A stretch of 7,682 bases of DNA from Bacteroidales bacterium UBA6408. GTDB lineage: Bacteria; Bacteroidota; Bacteroidia; Bacteroidales; UBA932. A program made the translations under genes and the position numbers. The notes below the pieces were generated by a model, which saw nothing but the letters and a program-made list of their open reading frames with translations, was not told the origin of the DNA and did no database searches. Numbering within the stretch: position 1 is the first letter of the stretch; each line of letters starts with the position of its first letter. Positions 1-5,981 of the stretch are shown in pieces. The stretch covers positions 94,400 through 102,081 of the forward strand of contig DJPQ01000076.1 in NCBI GenBank assembly GCA_002439805.1. The letters run 5' to 3'.

Positions 1-1469
1 GTCGCAGAAACTGACGAGCCAGAGAAGTCAGAGACTGTCGCGGTCTCAAGGTTCACGACAGCCTCGCCACCGATTGCCTTGCCGTCCTTTGAAGTGAGCC
101 TTATTGATCTTATTTTCATTCCGTTGCGCTGATAGTCGTATGGACGCACGACCACAGCTCCGAAAAGGTTGCTGAACGAAAAGAGGCTCCCCTCAGACCT
201 CGCAACCATAGGCAGTCCGGAAACCGGTATCCCGGAGGAAATCACGCCGTTCCGTTCCAAGTCGCTGAAAAGTCCGCCGGAATATGCCCCGGAAATATCT
301 ATGGTGGCAGTTGCCGCGCCGCCCGAAACTCCAAATGACTTCACCGCAGATGAGGGGTAGACGGCATAGCGCGGAGAACCGGCCACCGTGTCCTCTGCAG
401 CAAATATGGCTGTTCCTCCGTCTTCCGAAAGTTCTGAAATCCAATGATCAACGCCATCCGGTTCGTCAGCGCTGAAAAGCTTGATTCTGTCGTCCTTGTT
501 CCATATCACCTTCATATCACCGTTCAGCGATGTCTTTGTCTGAACCCCGGCATCCGCAGAGCAACGGATTTCATTTGACGCAAGTTCACGAACGACGTCA
601 GACCCGACAACTGTCATCCCTGCCCTCGGCTTTCGGTATCTTTCAATCCCTGCAGACTCGATTGTCTCCCACACGACATCCGCCCAACGCGCCGCCCCGG
701 CAGAACTCGGATGAACTCCGTCACCCACCGTTTCAAGCGTCTCCCCGATCATCGCGCACGGAAGTTCATAATGCGCGGCAATTTCCGCAATGGATTCACC
801 GATAACCTTATATGTATCCGTCAGCAGCAGGTCGTTGACAACGCAGACTAGCTTCGTGTCGGGATATTTCTCCATTAGAGTGCGAAGCAAACAGATGTAC
901 GCAGTCCGGAACTTATAGCGGTCAAGCTCTGCAAGCGGAGCCGTATAGTCAAATTCGCCTATTAAATCCTGAGTCACGCATGGACGGTCATTAGTTCCTC
1001 CGGCGACTATGATTATGTCAGGATCGTCAAAGCCATAGCATCTGGTAACAAAATCATACTCATCCAGATCCGGCTTCTCGGGGTCGGGACTTGCGTTTTT
1101 CGTGACGCGCGTTCCGCTGTAGGAAATGTTGCGGTCGAGAACGGCGTCCGGCATCAGTCTGTAGACGAGCCGATGCCACCATGTCTGCTCAACTGCTGTC
1201 AGCGAGCCTGCAGACCCAGTGAAAGGATAGTATCTGCGATAACCGTCAGGAATCCAGCCCTCAAAAGTGGAGATTGAGTCTCCAATAATTCCAACTCTCA
1301 CGGAATTGGTCACCCAGGACGGAAGAGACGAGGCCGGCGGCGTGACGACAAGCGTGTCATGTATGGTTTCGGTTTCCTTCACAATTACCTGCTCCGTCAC
1401 GACTTTCTCGCATGAGAGCGAAAGAACGGCGATGAACGTAAAAAATACGGTTTTTCTGAACATATTCAT
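1..1469 (-). CDS. SGNH/GDSL-family hydrolase lipoprotein with fimbrillin-like C-terminal region (3' end cut by window edge)
   Basis: The frame is open from the ATG at 1469 to the left edge (489 codons, no stop). An ATG two codons on (1463) is an alternative start. Residues 1-20 form a lipoprotein signal peptide ending in LSLSC (Cys20), so the mature protein is lipid anchored. The SGNH blocks are in order: GDSIS at 63-67 with nucleophile Ser65, Gly119 in YSGTR, GGTND at 157-161 with Asn160, and DGVH at 250-253 giving the Asp/His pair. The text after block I (STFEGWIPDG, later EQTWWHRL) resembles GDSL esterases common in Bacteroidales. From about residue 290 a second region begins, with TKTSLNGD..VIW..DD, YAVYPSS and FSNLFGAVVV, the pattern of fimbrillin/Mfa-like domains. 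Expected role: carbohydrate or other ester hydrolysis outside the inner membrane. The substrate is unknown. It lies 59 bp downstream of the BACON/DUF5689 gene and is probably co-transcribed. The fold call is strong; the C-terminal domain call is moderate. Confidence 0.9.
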   Translation of the reverse strand, partial: MNMFRKTVFFTFIAVLSLSCEKVVTEQVIVKETETIHDTLVVTPPASSLPSWVTNSVRVGIIGDSISTFEGWIPDGYRRYYPFTGSAGSLTAVEQTWWHRLVYRLMPDAVLDRNISYSGTRVTKNASPDPEKPDLDEYDFVTRCYGFDDPDIIIVAGGTNDRPCVTQDLIGEFDYTAPLAELDRYKFRTAYICLLRTLMEKYPDTKLVCVVNDLLLTDTYKVIGESIAEIAAHYELPCAMIGETLETVGDGVHPSSAGAARWADVVWETIESAGIERYRKPRAGMTVVGSDVVRELASNEIRCSADAGVQTKTSLNGDMKVIWNKDDRIKLFSADEPDGVDHWISELSEDGGTAIFAAEDTVAGSPRYAVYPSSAVKSFGVSGGAATATIDISGAYSGGLFSDLERNGVISSGIPVSGLPMVARSEGSLFSFSNLFGAVVVRPYDYQRNGMKIRSIRLTSKDGKAIGGEAVVNLETATVSDFSGSSVSA

Positions 1470-1528
1470 ATTTTCGGAAATATATCTCAAAAAAAATAAC
1501 TGAACAAAAAAAATTTTCAAACAGCTTC
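1470..1528 (-). promoter_or_regulatory. A/T-rich intergenic leader of the SGNH gene with two T8G tracts
   Basis: On the coding strand this 59-bp gap carries two runs of eight T followed by G (opposite 1488-1496 and 1505-1513), with a 17-nt period. There is no Shine-Dalgarno sequence before the ATG at 1469. TTTG followed 20 nt later by TATATTTC (opposite 1477-1484) loosely resembles the Bacteroides -33/-7 promoter consensus TTTG/TAnnTTTG, with one mismatch. However, it would start transcription almost at the ATG. No convincing GC-rich terminator stem precedes the T tract. An unstructured A/T-rich translation-initiation region is the safest reading. Confidence 0.25.
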
Positions 1529-3781
1529 TTATTTGTTATATCGCACTGACAGATAGTTCAATGCCGATTCACGGGAGGAGACGAAAGCCTGCCCGTCGTA
1601 GGCGTCCATGGAACCCGAACTCGAAGATGTCGGTCGAAGACGGATGTAGAGTTTCTCCCGTCCAAGCATCGAGCTGTCCTGCGGAAGGTTCACACTTATA
1701 TATTTGAACCCGGGACACTGCCAGCAGCGCTTCTTGTAGACCACAGTGAAGTCCGGCACGGTGTAATCAGCTGCCTTTTTCCACGTCTTGTTGTCAAGCG
1801 ACCACTCGACTGCCCAATGACGCGGAGCTCCGACAGTTTCCCCAAGTCCGTTCTCGGCGCCGAAATTCACCGAAAGCGGGAAATTAGCGGCTGTCAGCCC
1901 TTCCGTGTTCACAGTCACGAGCCACCACTGCTTCGTGGTCCATTTTGAGCAGTACCATGCGGAGCCGTTGCCCTGTATTATCATTCCCGAAGAACGCGTC
2001 ACCGAGTTCACGTTCCAATGGAGGCTGCCACCGTTGAAGTCATACACACCGTTGCCTCCGGAAGGATTGGCAATCGAGTTCCCTGCCAGCGGGCCGAGGT
2101 GCGTCCAGTCCCGCCAGTCGGCCATCATTTCCTGCTTGGTCGTGTTCCAGCGTAGCATCGTGCCTTTAATTGAAGGATCCGTGAGGGGATCGGCGACGGC
2201 GGGATAGGTCGAATACATCGTGTATTTGGAATCCACGTTCTTCACGAGAGCCTCGTGAACCTTGTTCATGTATCGGAACTCCGCGAGCATCTCCGAAAAT
2301 CCGTCCTCGAACCTGTCGGCGATGGCTATTTCGGAGCGCGTCACTGGACGAACCTGATAGCGCGAAAGCGTGCCGACTCCGGTTATGTAGTCGAGGTTCA
2401 CCCCCTCGGCAAGACGTGCGGCCGCAATGGAGCCGTCCCATTCGAAATTGTCGCATTTCTCGTGGACAATCACTCCCGAAACTGCCCCCGAGCCTTCCGG
2501 AAGCCCCTTTCCGTCGCGAGCCCATGCGCAACCCACATTTGACAGCAGCCAGGTGGCATCGCCGTGAATGTCACGCAGAGGCATCGGATATTTGTTCATC
2601 ACGGATGTGTAGCGCAGATCTACAGGCACGAATGGACCCTTGCGAATCGGAATCTCGCAGTCGGTGAGAGTCACGTATGTATAGACATCATCGTCCGTAA
2701 GGAACTTGATGCGGCGTTCCTTGCGCGGAAGGTCGCCTGCCGTGCCGGACGCCGTTTCAAGGACATTGGACACAGAGGCTCCGCTCAGTTCATAGCGTAC
2801 CGGCTCATCTGTTCCTCCGCCCCTGCGAGTGAGCGTCATCCCCTTCAGAAGGAGACGGAGACGGTCAAAGCGTGCCGTGGTGTTGTCTTCGGCGGCCACG
2901 AATTCGACGAGCAGTCCGGAGTTTGCGGCCTCATTCTGAATGTATATGACCCTGGAGGAGCGTGTGTCGTCCTTTAATGTTGAGGATATGTTCAGGTTCT
3001 CGCCGCCGTTGTTCTCGGAATTGTCGCTTATGACACGGCCTTCCAGCACGAGATTGTCCTCAATCGCGATGCTCCCCTGCCCGGTCAGCATGGATTTAAG
3101 CTGTGCAAAGTCAACCGGCTTGAGTGTCTGCGAGATGCCTGTCTGGGCAATGTGCAGAACCGCCTTCATCGACGGGTCCGAACTTGAGGCCACGGTCAGT
3201 TCAGCAGTGCGGACAGTCTCGCCGTCGTTTCGGGAAACATTGAATTCAACGGTGCCGGAGTTCATGCGGATTTCGCTAACCCAAGGAGTCTGCGCATTTC
3301 CGCAATCTACAGAAAACACGGTTTCAGCCGCCGAGCAGCGCAGCGACGCGGAATGAGTGCCGCCGTCGGCCGCCGCAAGGAAATTGCCGGAAAGGAACTC
3401 TATTCCCGTGAACAGCAAGCCTTTCTGGGTGAGTTTGACGATGCGCGACTTCCCTCCGCATGAAATTGTCACCTTTCCGGTCCTGTCAGCGCCGTCGTTC
3501 TCTTCAAAGGCGACGACAAGCGCAAAGTCGCCCGTTCCCGACATTCCCTCCGGAAAGCTCAGCCATTCCGAATCCGCCGAGGCCGTCCAGTTCCCGTTTG
3601 CAAGGACGTCAATCAGATAGCTTCCGCCGCCGGAAGGCAATGCGGCGGCATCCGCCTTCACTCCGAGCTCGACCGGTGCATCAGGCTGCTTTTCGCAGGA
3701 GACAAGCGACAGCAGCGTCGCCGCCGCAAAGAACAATCCAAGGAGCAACCGAAGTAGCAAACTAATATATAATTTCTTCAT
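1529..3781 (-). CDS. Lipoprotein with two BACON domains, a DUF5689-like region and a C-terminal beta-rich domain; candidate surface glycan-binding protein
   Basis: The chosen start is the ATG at 3781 (MKKLYIS), giving 750 aa. The frame extends to a GTG at 3799, but that would put six extra residues before a good signal peptide. The lipobox is LSLVSC (Cys29). Residues about 38-120 form a BACON domain (NWTAS..EWLSF, then a G.G turn, a strand with ENDGADRTGKV, ending LTQKG). About 121-215 is a second, more diverged BACON (FSVDCG...PWVSEI, RNDGETVRTAEL, ending AQTG). About 218-487 resembles DUF5689, an OB-like region, with VLEGRVISD, VIYIQNE, LLLKGM and YQVRPVTRSEI. About 490-750 is beta-rich and aromatic and ends LNYLSVRYNK, a tail I associate with Bacteroidota surface lipoproteins of this kind. 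It contains a CWQC motif at 686-689. No catalytic motif was seen. Its place after the SusC/SusD-like pair and the short BACON lipoprotein suggests glycan capture, which is inference; a purely structural spacer role is possible. Confidence 0.88.
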   Translation of the reverse strand: MKKLYISLLLRLLLGLFFAAATLLSLVSCEKQPDAPVELGVKADAAALPSGGGSYLIDVLANGNWTASADSEWLSFPEGMSGTGDFALVVAFEENDGADRTGKVTISCGGKSRIVKLTQKGLLFTGIEFLSGNFLAAADGGTHSASLRCSAAETVFSVDCGNAQTPWVSEIRMNSGTVEFNVSRNDGETVRTAELTVASSSDPSMKAVLHIAQTGISQTLKPVDFAQLKSMLTGQGSIAIEDNLVLEGRVISDNSENNGGENLNISSTLKDDTRSSRVIYIQNEAANSGLLVEFVAAEDNTTARFDRLRLLLKGMTLTRRGGGTDEPVRYELSGASVSNVLETASGTAGDLPRKERRIKFLTDDDVYTYVTLTDCEIPIRKGPFVPVDLRYTSVMNKYPMPLRDIHGDATWLLSNVGCAWARDGKGLPEGSGAVSGVIVHEKCDNFEWDGSIAAARLAEGVNLDYITGVGTLSRYQVRPVTRSEIAIADRFEDGFSEMLAEFRYMNKVHEALVKNVDSKYTMYSTYPAVADPLTDPSIKGTMLRWNTTKQEMMADWRDWTHLGPLAGNSIANPSGGNGVYDFNGGSLHWNVNSVTRSSGMIIQGNGSAWYCSKWTTKQWWLVTVNTEGLTAANFPLSVNFGAENGLGETVGAPRHWAVEWSLDNKTWKKAADYTVPDFTVVYKKRCWQCPGFKYISVNLPQDSSMLGREKLYIRLRPTSSSSGSMDAYDGQAFVSSRESALNYLSVRYNK

Positions 3782-3818
3782 ATTCAACAAAATAATCACA
3801 ATATCATTGAATCACAGT

Positions 3819-3842
3819 TTTGAGGAAACGGATGTCCTCAAA
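3819..3842 (-). other. Perfect 8-bp inverted repeat (RNA hairpin) between the two BACON lipoprotein genes
   Basis: Reading the coding strand, TTTGAGGA is followed by an 8-nt loop (CATCCGTT) and then its exact complement TCCTCAAA. It begins five bases after the TGA stop at 3850-3848 and ends about 37 bases before the next ATG. It has no U-tract after it, so it does not look like a standard Rho-independent terminator. It could act as an mRNA processing or 3'-end protecting structure that sets different levels of upstream and downstream genes, or it could be chance. The repeat itself is seen directly; the function is inference. Confidence 0.5.
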
Positions 3843-3847
3843 GACGT

Positions 3848-4234
3848 TCAAATGTCAAGTTCAACATCAGAAGCCTTTTCCTTTGTTCCCGCCTGCACGA
3901 GCCAGAGCGAGACCGCCCGCCCTTTCGAGCCGCCGGTGACATCACAGCGGACATACCGGGCATCCTCCCCATCATTTTCCGAACATACGAAATGAACGGC
4001 ACCGTTCCCCGAACCGGATCGGGTGTCCGACACAATCCATGCATCGTCCTGAAGACCGTCAGAGACAGTCCATTCCCCGTCGGAAAACACGGAGACCCAG
4101 AATTCCTGGGCGTCGGCCGTGATGTTGACCCTCTTTGTGTTCATTCCGAGGTCAATCGAGGTCTCGAAACGCTTTTCGCAGCCTGAGAGCAGGAGCAGCG
4201 CGACGGTCATCGCCACAATATATAATTTTCTCAT
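3848..4234 (-). CDS. Small single-BACON-domain lipoprotein
   Basis: This is a complete 128-aa gene. The ATG at 4234 (MRKLYIV) is preferred because it places a normal signal peptide before the lipobox LLSGC (Cys19). An in-frame GTG at 4270 that overlaps the SusD stop would add 12 residues and is unlikely. The mature part, about residues 24-120, is one BACON-like domain: VNITADAQEFWVSV, GEWTVS, then WIVSDTRSGSGNG, a strand with SENDGEDARYVRCDV, and the closing strand SLWLVQAG. A short charged tail follows. BACON domains are known as Bacteroidetes-associated putative carbohydrate- or mucin-binding modules, usually fused to enzymes or larger binding proteins, so a free-standing one is unusual. 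It sits 32 bp after the SusD-like gene. Its signal peptide and the CEK plus (V/I)(E/D)LG start match the next gene's product, suggesting related origin. Its role (surface binding or an accessory to SusD) is inferred. Confidence 0.85.
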   Translation of the reverse strand: MRKLYIVAMTVALLLLSGCEKRFETSIDLGMNTKRVNITADAQEFWVSVFSDGEWTVSDGLQDDAWIVSDTRSGSGNGAVHFVCSENDGEDARYVRCDVTGGSKGRAVSLWLVQAGTKEKASDVELDI

Positions 4235-4266
4235 ATACAATACTTTATTTTTCACAAAAGCAACAT

Positions 4267-5967
4267 TCACTGTTCATATTCCCTGTTGTCAAGCGCCCCT
4301 CCGGAATAGGTAATCTGCTCCGCAGGAATAGGGAGATAGCGGTGGTACGGACGGATGAATCCGGGCAGATACATTCCGTCATTGTAGGCCGATGTGCGTT
4401 CATACCATATTCCCCAGCGGACGAGGTCGAACTTCCGCTGAAATTCCCCGAACAGTTCGCGCGCCCTCTCAAGACGGATTTCCTCCATAAACGCCTCGAC
4501 ATTTCCTCCGACTGAAGCAAAGCTGAGCGGTTCCACGCCGGCGCGTGTCCTGGTGATGTTCAGGTACTTGGCCGCCATGTCATAGTCCCCGAGCATAAGG
4601 CAGGCCTCGGCCTTCATCAGCAGAGCGTCCGCAAAGCGGAAGAACTTGTAGTTGTTCGAGTCCTGAGTGTAGTACATGCCATAGCACCAGAACTTGTTCC
4701 CGAGCCACGGACGGTTATTGGCCTTAGGCGAGACATTGAACCAGCGCGCCTCGGAGCCCTCCGGAAGCCGATCGTTGTCGCCGGAGGCATATCCCTTCCA
4801 CCTCCACGCAAGGTTGCCGGAACCATTTCTCGAAGACGACGCGCCGTCCGAATAGTCCCCGGAACGGAGATCCGGGCCAGTGTAAGGCAGAACCGTCATG
4901 AAATAATAGGTCGTCGGACGCGCAGGAGTCGATATGCGCGCGTCGCTGCCGAGTTCGGGGATGCCGATTCCGTCATAGACGTCGGTGTGCGCAAATTCAT
5001 CGTCCGAACCCTCCGGTGAGCCGTAGTTATGTGAAGGTGACGCAATCATGGCAATGTTGCCCGTTACCTGAAGGCCATATTCCTCGAATGTATTCGGCAG
5101 TTCAAGGATTGATTCCGGGACATATTTCCTCGAAAAAGGAATGTCCGACAGAGGATAGTCCACCCCGAAGGCGGACGGAGAGGCGCTATAGTGTCCGTAG
5201 ATGTCCTCAAGCACACCGATGACTTTCACGGCCTCGTCCCATTTTTTGTTCCACAGGCAGAATTTCGCGGCAATCATGAGCCCGGCCGCAGCCCCGAGAC
5301 GGCTCACTGAAGTACCGTCATAGCTGCGCCTCAGTTCAAGGGCCTCAAGCCCGCCGAGAGACTCCGGAAAAAGATAGTGCTCAAGTTCGGCAATCAGGCT
5401 GTTCCTCGTGTCGTCCGCAGACATTCTCGGAAGCGAGGCGATGCGCGGGCGGTTCTCGTAGGTCACTTCTTCCGTATAGAAGGGAACGTCACCGAACGTG
5501 CAGGTCAGCAAGTAGTAGAAGAACGCGCGGAGCACCACGGCCTCGCCCCGCAGAGGAAGCGCCTCGTCATCGGAGAAACGGCCCCTGGCAACGGAACGGT
5601 CTATCGCCGCGAGCATGCCGTTTGCCCTCATGACTCCGAGGTAACTGTACTGCCACACGGAGGAGGCTATCGCAGGCTTGGTCGGCGATATGTCGAGAGT
5701 CGCGTCATAGCGCATTGACTGGTTCAGAAGGATGAGGTCTGTCGCGCACTCGGTCGCCTCCCAGAAACCATTCCCGGCAAGCTGGGCGCGTATGGCATTG
5801 TAGCAGGCATTCAGTCCCGTGCGCACTTCTGCCGTTGTCGTGTAGTAGTCCTTGGTTTCGCTGTCGCTGATAAGCCTTTCTTTCAAAGAGCAGCCGGTCA
5901 GGGCGAATGCAAGCGTCAGCAACACAGGAAGACAAATCCGTTTAATATTGAGAGTAATCCTTTTCAT
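4267..5967 (-). CDS. SusD/RagB-family nutrient-binding outer-membrane lipoprotein
   Basis: A 566-aa protein of normal SusD length. The ATG at 5967 is chosen over one at 5982 because a strong Shine-Dalgarno sequence lies 7 nt upstream of it and the signal peptide then begins MKRITLN. The lipobox is ALTGC (Cys26). Family marks are: an N-terminal helical part (TAEVRTGLNACYNAIRAQL); GEAVVLRAFFYYLL followed by FGDVPFY at about 142-163; the TPR-like C-terminal helices FRFADALLMKAEACL and YDMAAKYLNITRTRAG at about 443-477; IRLERARELFGEFQRKFDLV at about 497-516; and YLPIPAEQI at about 544-552. SusD proteins form a hinged lid on the SusC barrel at the cell surface and bind the substrate before import. 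It directly follows its SusC partner. Aromatic residues in the middle (for example LAWRWKGY and NNRPWLGNKFW) could line the ligand site, but the glycan or peptide bound cannot be told from sequence. Confidence 0.96.
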   Translation of the reverse strand: MKRITLNIKRICLPVLLTLAFALTGCSLKERLISDSETKDYYTTTAEVRTGLNACYNAIRAQLAGNGFWEATECATDLILLNQSMRYDATLDISPTKPAIASSVWQYSYLGVMRANGMLAAIDRSVARGRFSDDEALPLRGEAVVLRAFFYYLLTCTFGDVPFYTEEVTYENRPRIASLPRMSADDTRNSLIAELEHYLFPESLGGLEALELRRSYDGTSVSRLGAAAGLMIAAKFCLWNKKWDEAVKVIGVLEDIYGHYSASPSAFGVDYPLSDIPFSRKYVPESILELPNTFEEYGLQVTGNIAMIASPSHNYGSPEGSDDEFAHTDVYDGIGIPELGSDARISTPARPTTYYFMTVLPYTGPDLRSGDYSDGASSSRNGSGNLAWRWKGYASGDNDRLPEGSEARWFNVSPKANNRPWLGNKFWCYGMYYTQDSNNYKFFRFADALLMKAEACLMLGDYDMAAKYLNITRTRAGVEPLSFASVGGNVEAFMEEIRLERARELFGEFQRKFDLVRWGIWYERTSAYNDGMYLPGFIRPYHRYLPIPAEQITYSGGALDNREYEQ

Positions 5968-5970
5968 ATC

Positions 5971-5980
5971 ATCACCTCCC
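5971..5980 (-). promoter_or_regulatory. Canonical Shine-Dalgarno sequence of the SusD-like gene
   Basis: On the coding strand GGGAGGTGAT lies at 5980-5971, complementary to the 16S rRNA 3' end. The GGAGG core is 7 nt from the ATG at 5967. It starts two bases after the TAA stop of the upstream SusC-like gene. It decides the start: the ATG at 5982, which overlaps that stop (TAATG), lies upstream of the site and would be served by nothing. Other gene starts here lack such a sequence. Confidence 0.75.
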
Positions 5981-5981
5981 A

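Noticed and set aside
1477..1508. Possible Bacteroides-type promoter (TTTG, 20 nt, TATATTTC) before the SGNH gene
   Set aside because: It has one mismatch in the -7 element, would yield an almost leaderless transcript, and lies in a region so T-rich that chance matches are expected.
1505..1531. Rho-independent terminator after the BACON/DUF5689 gene
   Set aside because: A T8 tract is present, but only weak A/T-rich stems of 4-5 pairs can be drawn before it.
2255..3620. Several plus-strand open frames of 83-138 codons opposite the BACON/DUF5689 gene
   Set aside because: They lie fully antisense to a gene with clear domain content, have no recognisable domains, and their residue content looks like reverse reading of G/C-rich codons.
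3782..3799. Upstream in-frame start (GTG at 3799) for the BACON/DUF5689 lipoprotein
   Set aside because: It is a GTG with no ribosome binding site, and adds six residues ahead of a natural MKKLYIS signal peptide.
4235..4270. Upstream in-frame GTG (4270) for the short BACON lipoprotein, overlapping the SusD stop
   Set aside because: It would place 12 mixed residues in front of a complete signal peptide; the ATG at 4234 gives a normal lipoprotein start.
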